From Betaproteobacteria bacterium (GTDB lineage Bacteria > Pseudomonadota > Gammaproteobacteria > Burkholderiales > Ferrovaceae), in assembly GCA_028866015.1 (NCBI GenBank), contig JAGWIW010000010.1:1-54814 (forward strand): a DNA stretch of 54,814 nucleotides, read 5' to 3'. Made by a program: the position numbers and the translations under genes. Every line of letters starts with the position of its first letter. Position 1 is the stretch's first letter. Under the pieces are notes generated by a model, which did not search any database, had not been told where the DNA came from, and saw nothing but the letters and a program-made list of their open reading frames with translations. Of the stretch, positions 39,959 to 49,682 are shown one piece after another.

Positions 39959-41014
39959 TTGGACGAGTGCATACGCGATGAAATCAGGGCGCTCAAGGCC
40001 TATGAAGTGCCTTCAGCCCAGGGCATGGTCAAGCTTGATGCCATGGAAAATCCCTATGGCCTTCCCCAGTCCATGCGCCAGGGGCTTGCGCAGCGGCTGG
40101 CCGCCCTTGATCTCAACCGCTATCCGGATGCCAATCCCGAAGCGCTGAAGGCTGCGCTGCGGCAAGCCATGGGCATTCCTTCCGAGGCAGCCCTGGTGCT
40201 GGGCAACGGCTCCGATGAATTGATCCAGATGCTGGCGCTGGCAGTGGCAAAACCCGGCGCCGTGGTGCTGGGCGTAGAACCTTCCTTTGTCATGTTTCGC
40301 ATGATTGCGACCTTTGCCGGCATGCGCTATGTGGGGGTGGGACTGCGCCCCGATTTTTCCCTGGATGCTCCGGCGCTGCTGGAGGCGGTGCGCACCGAGC
40401 GTCCTGCGCTGACTTTCCTGGCCTACCCCAACAACCCCACGGGGAACCATTTCGACCCGCAAGTCGTGGAGTCGGTCATCCAGGCTTCGCCGGGCCTGGT
40501 GGTCGTGGATGAGGCCTACTACCCGTTCACCGATCATTCGTTCCTGCCCAGTCTGCTGTCCCGCCCCAACCTGCTGGTGATGCGCACCGTGTCCAAGCTG
40601 GGGCTGGCCGGGATCCGGTTGGGGCTTCTGGCTGGGCCGGCCGAGGTCCTGGGACAGGTCGACAAGGTGCGCCTGCCCTACAACATTTCGGTGCTGGACC
40701 AGGCTGCAGCCCTGGAAGTGCTGTCGCGTCCGGAAGTGCTGCAGGAACAGGCTGCGCGCATCCGCGAGCAGCGCGCGGTGCTGGCGGACGGACTGTCTCG
40801 CATGCCTGCAATCACCGTTTACCCCAGCGCCGCCAATTTCCTGCTTTTCCGTGTTGCCCAAGCCTCCCGCGTCTTTGAAGGACTTCGCCAACGTGGTATA
40901 TTGATCAAGAACTTGAGCGCGGCCCATCCGCTGTTGGCGGACTGCCTGCGGGTCACTGTCGGTACCCCCGAGGAAAACCGGCAGTTTCTGCAAGCGCTCC
41001 AGGACTCCCTATAA
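39959..41014 (+). CDS. hisC: Histidinol-phosphate aminotransferase
   Basis: A 351-residue PLP enzyme (fold type I) that transaminates imidazole-acetol phosphate. The PLP lysine is K213 in TVSKLGLAGIRLG; other blocks are KLDAMENPYGLP and LTFLAYPNNPTGN. The frame is open far upstream inside hisD, but the real start is the TTG at 39959, which has GGAGGG five bases upstream. No nearby ATG exists in frame before the conserved KLDAMENP. It follows hisD by one base. Confidence 0.95.
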   Translation: MDECIRDEIRALKAYEVPSAQGMVKLDAMENPYGLPQSMRQGLAQRLAALDLNRYPDANPEALKAALRQAMGIPSEAALVLGNGSDELIQMLALAVAKPGAVVLGVEPSFVMFRMIATFAGMRYVGVGLRPDFSLDAPALLEAVRTERPALTFLAYPNNPTGNHFDPQVVESVIQASPGLVVVDEAYYPFTDHSFLPSLLSRPNLLVMRTVSKLGLAGIRLGLLAGPAEVLGQVDKVRLPYNISVLDQAAALEVLSRPEVLQEQAARIREQRAVLADGLSRMPAITVYPSAANFLLFRVAQASRVFEGLRQRGILIKNLSAAHPLLADCLRVTVGTPEENRQFLQALQDSL

Positions 41015-41068
41015 CCACAATGCGCCTTATGGGCGCTTAACTGACACCAACTTGTTTCCAGGCCATCC

Positions 41069-41656
41069 ATGCGATCGGCACAGATTACGCGGAACACGCT
41101 CGAAACCCAGGTCACGGCTGAAATCAATCTCGACGGACAGGGGTTGGCTCGCCTTGACACCGGCATCGCCTTTCTAGACCACATGCTGGATCAGGTGGCC
41201 CGTCACGGCCTGATCGACCTGGCAGTGCATTGCAAGGGCGATCTCCACATCGATGCCCATCACAGCGTGGAAGACATCGGCATCACGCTCGGCCAGGCGT
41301 TTGCACAGGCAATCGGTGACAAGAAAGGCGTACGCCGCTATGGCCATGCCGTGGTGCCTCTGGATGAGGCCCTGTCGCGGGTCACAGTCGACCTCTCCGG
41401 TCGACCCGGGCTTTTTTTCGATGTGCCTTTCAGCCGCGCCCGCATCGGCGAATTCGACGTGGACCTGTTTCACGAGTTTTTCCAGGGTTTCGTCAATCAT
41501 GCGCACATCACGCTGCATGTGGACAATCTCAAGGGGCGCAACGCCCATCATCAGGCTGAAACCGTGTTCAAGGCTTTCGGCCGCGCGTTGCGCGCTGCCG
41601 TCGAACTGGATCCGCGGATCGCCGGCGTGACGCCCTCTACCAAAGGTTCTCTTTGA
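41069..41656 (+). CDS. hisB: Imidazoleglycerol-phosphate dehydratase
   Basis: A 195-residue monofunctional dehydratase with two Mn ligands sets. It shows [34 protein letters not shown] and [17 protein letters not shown]. There is no fused histidinol phosphatase domain as in E. coli, so that step is encoded elsewhere. A 54-base gap separates it from hisC; it includes a weak GCGCC..GGCGC hairpin of no clear role. Confidence 0.96.
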   Translation: MRSAQITRNTLETQVTAEINLDGQGLARLDTGIAFLDHMLDQVARHGLIDLAVHCKGDLHIDAHHSVEDIGITLGQAFAQAIGDKKGVRRYGHAVVPLDEALSRVTVDLSGRPGLFFDVPFSRARIGEFDVDLFHEFFQGFVNHAHITLHVDNLKGRNAHHQAETVFKAFGRALRAAVELDPRIAGVTPSTKGSL

Positions 41657-41672
41657 GCATCGGACAGCCGTC

Positions 41673-42311
41673 GTGACTCATATTGCAGTTGTGGATTACG
41701 GCATGGGTAATTTGCGTTCCGTGGCGAAAGCGCTGGAACAGGTGGCTCCCCATGCGCACGTGGAAGTCACCGACGATCCAACCAGGGTCAGGGCAGCTGA
41801 TCGCGTGGTGTTTCCTGGCCAGGGGGCCATGCCCGACTGCATGCGCGAACTGGACCAGCGCAAGTTGCGGCCTGCGGTGATCGAAGCGGCACATGAGAAG
41901 CCTTTTCTGGGGCTTTGCATTGGATTGCAGATGCTGTTTGACGCCTCGGAGGAAGGGCCGGCCTCGGGTCTGGGGTTGCTGGCTGGCCAGGTGCGCCGGT
42001 TTCCTGCGGAACACATGTTCACTGCCGATGGCGGGCGTCTCAAGGTGCCGCACATGGGCTGGAACCAGGTCTACCAGCAAGGGAAACACCCATTGTGGGC
42101 CGGCATCGCAGACGGCTCGCGGTTTTATTTTGTGCACAGCTATTACGTGGAACCCCATGATTCGGGGGTTGGAACAGCAATGGCCCGCTACGGACTGGAT
42201 TTTGCCTGCGCCGTGGCGCGCGACAATCTGTTTGCCGTGCAGTTTCACCCCGAAAAAAGTGCCGGCGCCGGTTTGGCGCTGCTGAGCAATTTTGTTCACT
42301 GGAATCCCTGA
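41673..42311 (+). CDS. hisH: Imidazole glycerol phosphate synthase, glutaminase subunit
   Basis: A 212-residue class I glutamine amidotransferase that supplies ammonia to HisF. The triad is C82 in [12 protein letters not shown]192 and E194 in [12 protein letters not shown]. The oxyanion region [10 protein letters not shown] is present. The start is GTG at 41673. hisA begins 8 bases after its stop. Confidence 0.96.
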   Translation: MTHIAVVDYGMGNLRSVAKALEQVAPHAHVEVTDDPTRVRAADRVVFPGQGAMPDCMRELDQRKLRPAVIEAAHEKPFLGLCIGLQMLFDASEEGPASGLGLLAGQVRRFPAEHMFTADGGRLKVPHMGWNQVYQQGKHPLWAGIADGSRFYFVHSYYVEPHDSGVGTAMARYGLDFACAVARDNLFAVQFHPEKSAGAGLALLSNFVHWNP

Positions 42312-42319
42312 GTGACCCC

Positions 42320-43078
42320 ATGATTCTGATTCCTGCAATTGATCTGAAAGATGGCCGCTGTGTCCGGCTGCGCCAGGGGCTGATGGAAGAAGCCACGGTA
42401 TTTTCCGACGAACCGGCGCAGATGGCCCGACATTGGCTGGATCAAGGCGCCAGGCGCTTGCACCTGGTGGACCTCAACGGCGCCTTTTCCGGAAAGCCGG
42501 TCAACGAACGGGCCATGCGCGAAATCGTCGATGAAGTGAATGGCGAAATTCCCATTCAGCTGGGTGGGGGCATCCGCACCCTGGACATCATCGAACGTTA
42601 CCTGGACAGCGGCGTATCGGAGGTCATCATCGGCACCGCGGCCGTCAAAAACCCGGGATTCTTGCACGAAGCGTGCGATGCCTTTCCCGGGCACATCATG
42701 GTCGGCCTCGATGCGCGGGACGGCAAAGTGGCTGTGGAAGGTTGGTCCAAGCTGACCGGGCATGAGGTGGTGGACCTTGCCAAGCGTTTCCAGGACTATG
42801 GCGTGGAAGCGGTCATCTATACAGACATCGGTCGAGACGGCATGCTGACCGGTGTCAATATTCCGGCCACGGTCACCCTGGCCCGTTCCCTCACCATTCC
42901 GGTGATTGCCAGCGGCGGCATCCATGGCATGGAAGACGTGCGCGCCCTGTGCGCCGTGGAGGACGAGGGCATCATGGGGGCCATTACCGGACGTGCCATT
43001 TACGAGGGCACCCTCAATTTTGCTGAAGCCAACAAGCTGGCCATCAGCCTGTCGCGTTCGCCCGCAAGCGGGCATTGA
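42320..43078 (+). CDS. hisA: ProFAR isomerase
   Basis: A 252-residue (beta-alpha)8 barrel that isomerises the aminoaldose ProFAR to PRFAR. It shows [17 protein letters not shown] with the first catalytic Asp, [15 protein letters not shown] with the second, and the phosphate-binding [11 protein letters not shown] and [12 protein letters not shown]. It is homologous to HisF, its downstream neighbour (3-base gap). Confidence 0.96.
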   Translation: MILIPAIDLKDGRCVRLRQGLMEEATVFSDEPAQMARHWLDQGARRLHLVDLNGAFSGKPVNERAMREIVDEVNGEIPIQLGGGIRTLDIIERYLDSGVSEVIIGTAAVKNPGFLHEACDAFPGHIMVGLDARDGKVAVEGWSKLTGHEVVDLAKRFQDYGVEAVIYTDIGRDGMLTGVNIPATVTLARSLTIPVIASGGIHGMEDVRALCAVEDEGIMGAITGRAIYEGTLNFAEANKLAISLSRSPASGH

Positions 43079-43081
43079 AGC

Positions 43082-43846
43082 ATGGGCCTTGCCAAGCGCA
43101 TCATTCCCTGTCTGGACGTCAACGCAGGCCGAGTGGTCAAAGGCGTCAATTTTGTCGGCTTGCGCGATGCCGGCGACCCTGTCGAAATTGCGCGACGCTA
43201 TGACGAGCAGGGTGCGGACGAGGTCACATTCCTGGACATCACGGCCAGCTCGGATGGGCGTGGTCTCATCATTCCCATCATCGAAGCGGTGTCGGCTCAG
43301 GTGTTCATTCCCCTGACCGTTGGCGGAGGCGTGCGCGAGGTGGGAGACGTGCGCCGCCTGCTCAATGCCGGTGCGGACAAAGTCAGCATCAATACTTCGG
43401 CCGTGCAGAACCCCCGGCTGGTGGCCGATGCGGCGGAGCGGTTTGGTTCCCAGTGCATCGTGGTGGCGATTGACGCCAAGCGCTCGGACACGCCATCAGG
43501 CTGGGAAGTGTTCACCCACGGCGGGCGCAATGGCACGGGCCTGGATGCGGTCGCCTGGGCCGTGCAATGTGCCGTCCTGGGGGCGGGAGAACTGCTGCTC
43601 ACCAGCATGGACCGGGACGGAACCAAGGAAGGGTTCGACCTGGACCTGACCCGCACGGTGGCAGACGCCGTGGCGGTGCCGGTGATTGCCAGCGGGGGGG
43701 TGGGCAATCTGCAGCACCTCAGCGATGGCATCCAGAAAGGGCATGCGGATGCCGTGCTGGCGGCCAGCATTTTCCATTACGGCGAATTCACGGTGCGCCA
43801 GGCCAAGGATTTCATGGCAGCGCAGGGCATCGAGGTGCGCTTGTGA
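43082..43846 (+). CDS. hisF: Imidazole glycerol phosphate synthase, cyclase subunit
   Basis: A 254-residue barrel that cyclises PRFAR with ammonia to give imidazole glycerol phosphate and AICAR. The catalytic Asp residues lie in [18 protein letters not shown] and [20 protein letters not shown]; phosphate sites are [12 protein letters not shown] and [13 protein letters not shown]. It overlaps hisI by four bases (GTGA). Confidence 0.97.
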   Translation: MGLAKRIIPCLDVNAGRVVKGVNFVGLRDAGDPVEIARRYDEQGADEVTFLDITASSDGRGLIIPIIEAVSAQVFIPLTVGGGVREVGDVRRLLNAGADKVSINTSAVQNPRLVADAAERFGSQCIVVAIDAKRSDTPSGWEVFTHGGRNGTGLDAVAWAVQCAVLGAGELLLTSMDRDGTKEGFDLDLTRTVADAVAVPVIASGGVGNLQHLSDGIQKGHADAVLAASIFHYGEFTVRQAKDFMAAQGIEVRL

Positions 43847-44229
43847 CAACCTGGCTTGACGCGGTACATTGGAACGAGCAGGGTCTTGTTCCGGCCATTG
43901 CCCAGGACGCCTCCACCGGGCAGGTGCTGATGGTGGGCTGGATGAACCGGGAAGCACTGGGCCTGACCGCCGAAGGAGGCACGGCCGTGTACTGGTCGCG
44001 TTCCAGGCGCAAGCTTTGGCACAAGGGCGAGGAGTCTGGCCATGTCCAGCGGGTTCTCGAAATCCGCCTGGACTGCGATGCCGACGTGGTGCTGCTGCAA
44101 GTGGAACAGGTGGGTGGCATTGCCTGCCATACGGGGCGGGCGCGCTGTTTTTTCAGGCGTCTCGAAAACGGACAATGGATAGAAACGGACCCGGTGCTCA
44201 AGGATCCGTCCCAAATTTACGGGGGCTGA
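43843..44229 (+). CDS. hisI: Phosphoribosyl-AMP cyclohydrolase
   Basis: A 128-residue zinc enzyme that opens the purine ring of PR-AMP. It shows [35 protein letters not shown], the metal-binding [13 protein letters not shown] and the zinc Cys in [12 protein letters not shown]. The start is the GTG at 43843 overlapping the hisF stop; the open frame upstream is a shadow of hisF. It is separate from hisE, unlike the fused enteric HisIE. Confidence 0.95.
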   Translation: MTTWLDAVHWNEQGLVPAIAQDASTGQVLMVGWMNREALGLTAEGGTAVYWSRSRRKLWHKGEESGHVQRVLEIRLDCDADVVLLQVEQVGGIACHTGRARCFFRRLENGQWIETDPVLKDPSQIYGG

Positions 44230-44236
44230 AAACAAC

Positions 44237-44575
44237 GTGGAAGCGCATGCGGATATTCTTGAAAGGCTGAGCGCCACGCTGGCAAGTCGCAAAGGTGCGG
44301 CACCGGGCACTTCCTATGTGGCCTCCCTTTACGCCAAAGGCGTGGATGCCATGGCGCGCAAGGTGGGCGAAGAGGCGCTGGAGGCAGTGCTGGCAGCAAA
44401 GGACGGCGACCGGCAGCACCTGGTGAGCGAAACGGCAGATCTGTGGTTTCATTCCCTTGTGCTGCTTGCCCACTATGACCTTGCAGCTGACGATATACTG
44501 CGCGAACTCGCCCGCCGGGAGGGAACATCGGGCCACGAAGAAAAGGCGGCACGCCGTCCGGGGCCGGCATCGTGA
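44237..44575 (+). CDS. hisE: Phosphoribosyl-ATP pyrophosphohydrolase
   Basis: A 112-residue MazG-like pyrophosphatase that converts PR-ATP to PR-AMP. It shows [28 protein letters not shown] and [18 protein letters not shown]. The start is GTG at 44237 (ATG at 44246 is out of frame). The C-terminal tail ([19 protein letters not shown]) is longer and polar. It overlaps hinT by four bases (GTGA). Confidence 0.94.
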   Translation: MEAHADILERLSATLASRKGAAPGTSYVASLYAKGVDAMARKVGEEALEAVLAAKDGDRQHLVSETADLWFHSLVLLAHYDLAADDILRELARREGTSGHEEKAARRPGPAS

Positions 44576-44928
44576 ACGACTGCCTGTTCTGCAGGATCGT
44601 TCGCGGCGAACTGCCGAGCCGTAAAGTGTATGAGGACGAGGATGTTCTGGCTTTCCACGACATCCATCCGGCCGCTCCGGTGCATTTCATGATCATTCCC
44701 AGGAAGCATGTGGATTCGCTGGTCCACTGTCATTCGGAAGATCAGGCGCTGTTGGGTAAAATCCTGCTTTTGGCCCCACAACTTGCGGCCGGGCAGGGCC
44801 TCGCCGACGGTTTCCGTACGGTAATCAATACCGGTCGCGGCGGAGGCCAGGAAGTGTATCACCTGCATGTTCATGTGATCGGCGGTGGAAAGCCGCGCTC
44901 CCTGGCGGGAATGGTCGACAGAGAATAA
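44572..44928 (+). CDS. hinT: HIT-family purine nucleoside phosphoramidase (HinT)
   Basis: A 118-residue histidine-triad protein that hydrolyses aminoacyl- and other AMP phosphoramidates. The N-terminal [20 protein letters not shown] and the triad [10 protein letters not shown] are typical. The start is GTG at 44572. It lies between hisE and tatA as in many betaproteobacteria; there is no proven link to histidine synthesis. Confidence 0.94.
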   Translation: MNDCLFCRIVRGELPSRKVYEDEDVLAFHDIHPAAPVHFMIIPRKHVDSLVHCHSEDQALLGKILLLAPQLAAGQGLADGFRTVINTGRGGGQEVYHLHVHVIGGGKPRSLAGMVDRE

Positions 44929-44955
44929 TGACGAGGCAATCGGGAGGAACGAGAA

Positions 44956-45195
44956 ATGGGTGATTTGTTTACGATTCAGCACTTGCTGCTGATTTTGTTG
45001 ATTGTGGTGCTGGTGTTCGGCACCAAGAAACTGCGCAATATCGGTTCCGACCTGGGCGGTGCCGTCAAGAGCTTCAAGGAAGGAATGGCGGGCAATGGCA
45101 GTACCGAATCCAAGTCCGAGGAGAAAAAGCCGCTGGAAGAGAAGACGGCTGCTTCTCATTCGGAGATGACGACCCAGGAAAAGACCCATTCCTGA
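44956..45195 (+). CDS. tatA: Twin-arginine translocase subunit TatA
   Basis: A 79-residue pore-forming subunit of the Tat pathway for folded proteins. One N-terminal membrane helix ([20 protein letters not shown], hinge then [15 protein letters not shown]) is followed by a polar, lysine- and glutamate-rich tail. GGGAGG is well placed before the ATG. The hydrophobic helix has a Gln (Q8) at the usual polar position. It heads tatABC. Confidence 0.96.
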   Translation: MGDLFTIQHLLLILLIVVLVFGTKKLRNIGSDLGGAVKSFKEGMAGNGSTESKSEEKKPLEEKTAASHSEMTTQEKTHS

Positions 45196-45226
45196 CATGG
45201 TGTGGTGGCGGGGGTTGCGCTAGCCC

Positions 45227-45778
45227 ATGTTGGATTTCAGCGTTTCCGAGATCGGTCTGATCGGCGTGGTGGCGCTCGTGGCCATCGGCCCGGAGCGGTT
45301 GCCCAAAGTTGCGCGGGCAGCTGGGGTTCTGTTCGGCCGTTTTCGCCGTTATGCCATTTCGGTCAAGGCTGAAATCGACCGGGAAATCGAACAGTCGGAA
45401 TTGCGTGAATTGCGCAAGAAGATGAACGAAGCGGCGCGCGAAGCGGAGCAGCAGGTCACGGCTTCGATGCAGCAGGCGCAGCAGGTGCTTGACAGCCCTG
45501 CGGTGCCGGAGTCTGTAGCGCCAGCCACGACCGGGTCACCGGCGCTGGCCCCATCTGCAGACGCTGAAGCGCCGGCCCAGGCCGAGCTGGCCTTCCAGGC
45601 AGGGGACGAAAGGCTGGCTGCAAACGCCTCCCTTCCGACAATTCCTGTTCCCGAAGCGACCCCGTTCGGGGGCGATCCTTTCAGTGTCCGCCCTGCAGTG
45701 CCACTGCGCAGCAAGCCGATGACTTCGGCCGGCACATCGCACAGCCGCAGTCCGGGGGCTGAGCCGGAGGCCGTGTGA
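45227..45778 (+). CDS. tatB: Twin-arginine translocase subunit TatB
   Basis: A 183-residue TatB that with TatC receives twin-arginine signal peptides. It has the conserved start MLDFSVSEIGLIGVVALVAI, with Glu8, and GPERLPKVARAAGVLFGRFR, then an amphipathic, charged coiled region. The tail from about 85 is a low-complexity Ala/Pro-rich stretch. It overlaps tatC by four bases. Confidence 0.95.
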   Translation: MLDFSVSEIGLIGVVALVAIGPERLPKVARAAGVLFGRFRRYAISVKAEIDREIEQSELRELRKKMNEAAREAEQQVTASMQQAQQVLDSPAVPESVAPATTGSPALAPSADAEAPAQAELAFQAGDERLAANASLPTIPVPEATPFGGDPFSVRPAVPLRSKPMTSAGTSHSRSPGAEPEAV

Positions 45779-46560
45779 CGGAAGAGTCGAGCGCAGTCCA
45801 GGAATTCGTTTCCCATCTGGTTGAGTTGCGGACCCGCCTGGTCCGGGCAGTGGTGGCTGTCTTCGTGGTGTTTCTCGTGTTGCTGCCCTTCGCCAACACG
45901 CTCTATACCTGGCTTGCCTTGCCTTTGCTGAGCAAAATGCCCATGGGCGGCCACATGATCGCCACGGAAGTGACGACGCCCTTTTTTGTTCCCATGAAAG
46001 TGGCCGGCCTGGTTGCTTTCCTGATTGCCCTGCCCTACGTGCTGGGTCAGGTGTGGGGGTTTGTGGCCCCCGGACTGTATGCCCATGAAAAAAGGCTGGC
46101 GCTGCCACTGGTGGTGTCCAGCACCCTGCTGTTTTACTGCGGGATGGCTTTCGCCTATTTTGGGGTATTTCCCTTTGTTTTCGGCTTCATTACGAAAACA
46201 GCGCCCCAAGGCGTGGAGATCATGACGGACATCGACAAGTACCTCGGGTTCGTCATCAACATGTTCCTGGCCTTCGGGCTGGCTTTCGAAACGCCTGTGG
46301 CGGTGGTATTGCTGGTGAAGCTTGGGGTGCTGTCCGTGGCCCAGTTGCGCCATGCGCGGCGTTACGTGATCGTGGGTGCCTTCATCGTGGGTGCCGTTTT
46401 TACTCCCCCGGATGCCATTTCACAGACCATGCTGGCATTGCCCCTCTGGCTGCTCTACGAGCTGGGGATTCTGGTGGCTGCCCGCATGGCACCGCCCAAG
46501 GCTGCCGAGCCGGAAGCTACTGAGCCGGATCCCCTTCCTCGTCCTCATCCAGATTCCTGA
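45775..46560 (+). CDS. tatC: Twin-arginine translocase subunit TatC
   Basis: A 261-residue core receptor with six membrane segments. It shows SHLVELRTRLVRAVVAVFVV near the N-terminus, FFVPMKVAGLVAFLIALPYV, LYAHEKRLALPLVV and LAFGLAFETPVAVVLLVKLG. The start is GTG at 45775. The Tat system would export the Rieske protein PetA encoded nearby. Its last 44 bases overlap the 3' end of the DegS-like protease on the other strand. Confidence 0.96.
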   Translation: MTEESSAVQEFVSHLVELRTRLVRAVVAVFVVFLVLLPFANTLYTWLALPLLSKMPMGGHMIATEVTTPFFVPMKVAGLVAFLIALPYVLGQVWGFVAPGLYAHEKRLALPLVVSSTLLFYCGMAFAYFGVFPFVFGFITKTAPQGVEIMTDIDKYLGFVINMFLAFGLAFETPVAVVLLVKLGVLSVAQLRHARRYVIVGAFIVGAVFTPPDAISQTMLALPLWLLYELGILVAARMAPPKAAEPEATEPDPLPRPHPDS

Positions 46561-47695
46561 TCGAGCCCTTGGGGCGCTTGCCAATCAGGACGGTGAACAC
46601 CTGGGCCTCGCGGTTGCGCAGCACTTTGATCTTGGCGTTCTGGGCAGGTTTCAGCGCGGCGACCCGGTTCAGCATGTCCTGGGAATCCACAATCGGCGTT
46701 CCGTTGATTTCCACCAGAATGTCTCCCGGGCGGATTCCTGCCTTTTCTGCCGGTCCCCCCTTCAGAATTGCTGAAATCAGGGCTCCTACCGGCTTGTCCA
46801 GCCGGAAAGATTCGGCCAGTTCAGGCGTCAGGTCCTGCACTTCGACGCCGATCCAGCCGCGTGTGACAGAGCCGGTCTTGATGATCTCCTCCATCACGTT
46901 TTTCGCGATGCTGACCGGAATGCTGAAGCCGATGCCCTGGGAACCTCCTGACTTCGAATAGATGGCGCTGTTGATCCCGATCAGGTTGCCGGCAGCATCC
47001 ACCAGTGCGCCACCCGAATTGCCCGGATTGATGGCGGCATCGGTCTGGATGAAATTTTCAAAGGTATTGATGCCCAGACGGCTGCGCCCGAGGGCGCTGA
47101 TGATGCCCATGGTCACTGTTTCTCCCACACCGAAGGGATTGCCGATGGCCAGTGCCACATCGCCCACGCGAACCTGCTCGGAGGTGCCGAAAGTGATGGC
47201 CGGCAGCCCCTTGAGCGCAATTTTGAGGACGGCAATGTCCGTTTCGGGATCGGCACCGACCACGCTGGCGGGAACCGTGCGCCCGTCGGACAGGACCACC
47301 TGGATTTCCTCGGCGCCGTCGATGACGTGGTCATTGGTGAGAATGTAGCCTTCCGAAAGCACGATCACCCCCGAGCCGAGGCTCAGCTGCTGGTGTGTTT
47401 CCGGAGGCAGGTTGTCTCCGAAGAACCGTCTGAGCTCGGGATTGTCGGGGAACAGCGGGGAGCGACGCGCACGCACTTCCTTGCTGGTGAAAATGTTCAC
47501 GACCGATGGCATGGCCTTGCGGGCGGCATCCCGGAAAGAGCCGGGGGGAGCCGAACCGTTGTCCCGGACAATTTCGTGCAGGGTGCCGATGTCGGTTTTC
47601 CCGGGCAACAGGTCGTGCCTGAAGAGCGTGGCCACGAACAGCACGCCAAGGCATACGGTCACGGATTGGGCAAAGACAAGCCAGAGTTTTTGCAT
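46517..47695 (-). CDS. Trypsin-like serine protease with one PDZ domain (DegS-like)
   Basis: A 392-residue HtrA-family protease. An N-terminal hydrophobic helix (LWLVFAQSVTVCLGVLFVA) has no clear cleavage site, so it is probably a membrane anchor facing the periplasm. The triad is H123 (LTNDHVIDG), D153 (ETDIAVLK) and S227 (GNSGGAL). A single PDZ domain covers about 295-385, in contrast to two in DegP/DegQ, so DegS or AlgW is the closest type; cleavage of an anti-sigma-E factor is a likely role (inference). The start at 47695 is chosen, with 47731 possible. It converges on tatC and is divergent from petA. Confidence 0.9.
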   Translation of the reverse strand: MQKLWLVFAQSVTVCLGVLFVATLFRHDLLPGKTDIGTLHEIVRDNGSAPPGSFRDAARKAMPSVVNIFTSKEVRARRSPLFPDNPELRRFFGDNLPPETHQQLSLGSGVIVLSEGYILTNDHVIDGAEEIQVVLSDGRTVPASVVGADPETDIAVLKIALKGLPAITFGTSEQVRVGDVALAIGNPFGVGETVTMGIISALGRSRLGINTFENFIQTDAAINPGNSGGALVDAAGNLIGINSAIYSKSGGSQGIGFSIPVSIAKNVMEEIIKTGSVTRGWIGVEVQDLTPELAESFRLDKPVGALISAILKGGPAEKAGIRPGDILVEINGTPIVDSQDMLNRVAALKPAQNAKIKVLRNREAQVFTVLIGKRPKGSIRNLDEDEEGDPAQ

Positions 47696-47784
47696 TAGGT
47701 CAATAATCCAGGGGTGTGAGGTCCGTATCATGGCTACCGCGTCGCAACAAGACGGCGGCATGCCGGCACATCCATGAGGCCGGT

Positions 47785-47813
47785 TTTAAGCTTGGGGGCC
47801 CTTCTGATAGAAT
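47785..47813 (+). promoter_or_regulatory. Probable petABC promoter
   Basis: An extended -10, TGATAGAAT (47805-47813), with TTTAAG (47785-47790) as a weak -35 at 17-base spacing. A start near 47820 gives a 40-base leader with AGGA at 47848-47851 before the petA ATG. Confidence 0.5.
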
Positions 47814-47859
47814 ACCCTCGTTTGAAATCAGCAATATAGCCCAAAACAGGACAGTCATC

Positions 47860-48462
47860 ATGAGCGAAGCGCAGTCGGACCCGGGACGTCGCAAGTTTCT
47901 GGTCGGTGCCACGGTAGTGGTAGGGGCGGCGGGTGTGGCTGCGGCAGCAACCCCTTTCGTTCTGAGCATGCTTCCCAGTGCGCGGGCCAAGGCAGCGGGT
48001 GCTCCCGTCGAAGTGGACATCTCGAAAGTGGAGTCTGGCATGATGATTACCCAGGAATGGCGCGGACAGCCAGTTTGGGTCATCAATCGCACCCCGGAGA
48101 TGCTGGCCCAGCTCGCCAAAAATGCGGATTTGCTGCGCGATCCCAACTCCGAGGATTCCAGCCAGCCGGACTATTGCAAGAACATCAACCGGGCCACTGC
48201 AAAGCACCCCAATCTGCTGGTGGTGGTGGGGATCTGCACGCATCTGGGCTGTTCCCCGGTGGACAAAATGAAAGCGGGAGACTCCGGCGGCATGGGCAGC
48301 GACTGGCCGGGTGGCTTTTTCTGCCCTTGCCATGGGTCCAAATACGACATGTCGGGAAGGGTTTTTAAAAGCATGCCAGCACCGTTGAACCTGAGGATTC
48401 CGCCTTACACCTTTATGACGGACTCCCGGCTGCTGATCGGCGACGACAAGAAGGGGGCCTGA
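47860..48462 (+). CDS. petA: Ubiquinol-cytochrome c reductase, Rieske iron-sulfur subunit
   Basis: A 200-residue Rieske protein of the bc1 complex. The N-terminus carries a twin-arginine signal anchor (GRRKFLVGATVVVGAAG), so it is a Tat substrate. The 2Fe-2S ligands are in CTHLGC (C126, H128, C131) and CPCHGS (C155, C157, H158); the second Cys of each motif forms the disulfide. It starts at ATG 47860 rather than at the open-frame ATG 47716. tatABC lies just before the protease next door. Confidence 0.96.
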   Translation: MSEAQSDPGRRKFLVGATVVVGAAGVAAAATPFVLSMLPSARAKAAGAPVEVDISKVESGMMITQEWRGQPVWVINRTPEMLAQLAKNADLLRDPNSEDSSQPDYCKNINRATAKHPNLLVVVGICTHLGCSPVDKMKAGDSGGMGSDWPGGFFCPCHGSKYDMSGRVFKSMPAPLNLRIPPYTFMTDSRLLIGDDKKGA

Positions 48463-48464
48463 CC

Positions 48465-49682
48465 ATGAAAACTGCCGAACGACTGCTGGGCTGGATCGAT
48501 GCCCGCTTTCCGCTGACCACGGTCTGGCGCGAACACCTGTCCGAGTACTACGCGCCCAAAAACTTCAATTTCTGGTACTACTTCGGTTCGCTCGCCATGC
48601 TGGTGCTGGTCATCCAGATCGTGACCGGCATTTTCCTGACCATGAATTACAAGCCCGATGCGCGATTTGCCTTCGCTTCGGTCGAATACATCATGCGGGA
48701 TGTGGATTACGGCTGGCTGATCCGGTACATGCACTCCACCGGTGCTTCCATGTTTTTTGTGGTGGTCTACCTGCACATGATGCGCGGCTTGCTCTACGGC
48801 TCGTACCAGAAACCGCGGGAGCTGATCTGGATCCTGGGCATGGCGATTTACCTGTGCCTGATGGCAGAAGCCTTTTTTGGCTATCTCCTGCCGTGGGGGC
48901 AGATGTCCTACTGGGGTGCGCAGGTGATCGTGTCGCTCATTGACGCCATCAGCCCGCCCGTCGCCCTGTGGGTTCGCGGTGACTACGTGATCGCGGACGC
49001 CACCCTCAACCGTTTTTTTGCCTTCCACGTAATCGCCCTGCCCCTGGTGCTGGCCTTGCTGGTGTTCCTGCACATCGTGGCACTCCACCAGGTGGGGTCG
49101 AACAATCCGGACGGCATCGAAATCAAGGAAAAGAAGGATCCGCAGACCGGCATTCCCCTGGATGGTATCCCGTTCCACCCCTATTACACGGTCAAGGACA
49201 TCATGGGCGTGGTTGGTTTCCTGATTGTTTACTTCGGGATCATATTTTTTTCGCCCGAGATGGGCGGCTATTTCCTTGAGGAAAACAATTTCATCCCTGC
49301 AGACCCGCTCAAAACCCCGCCGCATATTGCTCCCGTCTGGTACTTCACGCCTTTTTATGCCATTTTGAGAGCCATCCCCCAGAAGCAGGTGGGGGTGATC
49401 GCCATGGGCGTCGCGGTGGTGATTTTCTTCCTGCTGCCCTGGCTGGACCGCGGGATCGTCAAGTCGATCCGCTACCGCGGCACTCTCTACAAGACGGCCC
49501 TGGGGCTGTTTGTCGCGGCTTTCCTGGTGCTGGGCTACATGGGCACGCAAGACCCCAACCTCTGGTATGTGAATCCCATCTCCCGCGTCTGTGCCGTCGT
49601 GTATTTCGGGTTTTTTATCCTGATGCCCCTTTACAGCCGGCTGGACAAAACCAAACCCGTGCCTGAGCGAGTGACCGGATGA
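48465..49682 (+). CDS. petB: Cytochrome b of the bc1 complex
   Basis: A 405-residue membrane subunit with eight helices that carries two b hemes and the Qo and Qi sites. It shows the first two-His segment in YMHSTGASMFFVVVYLHMMR, the second in FHVIALPLVLALLVFLHIVA, the GYLLPWGQMSYWGAQV block, and the Qo-site PEWY variant as P-V-W-Y (HIAPVWYFTPFYAI). The full-length single-chain form is the bacterial and mitochondrial type. The Pro-Val-Trp-Tyr variant is seen in some betaproteobacteria. It lies 2 bases after petA and overlaps petC by four bases. Confidence 0.96.
   Translation: MKTAERLLGWIDARFPLTTVWREHLSEYYAPKNFNFWYYFGSLAMLVLVIQIVTGIFLTMNYKPDARFAFASVEYIMRDVDYGWLIRYMHSTGASMFFVVVYLHMMRGLLYGSYQKPRELIWILGMAIYLCLMAEAFFGYLLPWGQMSYWGAQVIVSLIDAISPPVALWVRGDYVIADATLNRFFAFHVIALPLVLALLVFLHIVALHQVGSNNPDGIEIKEKKDPQTGIPLDGIPFHPYYTVKDIMGVVGFLIVYFGIIFFSPEMGGYFLEENNFIPADPLKTPPHIAPVWYFTPFYAILRAIPQKQVGVIAMGVAVVIFFLLPWLDRGIVKSIRYRGTLYKTALGLFVAAFLVLGYMGTQDPNLWYVNPISRVCAVVYFGFFILMPLYSRLDKTKPVPERVTG

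Noticed and set aside
41020-41045. GCGCC..GGCGC hairpin between hisC and hisB
   Set aside because: No T run follows and the stem is only five pairs; not convincing as attenuator or terminator.
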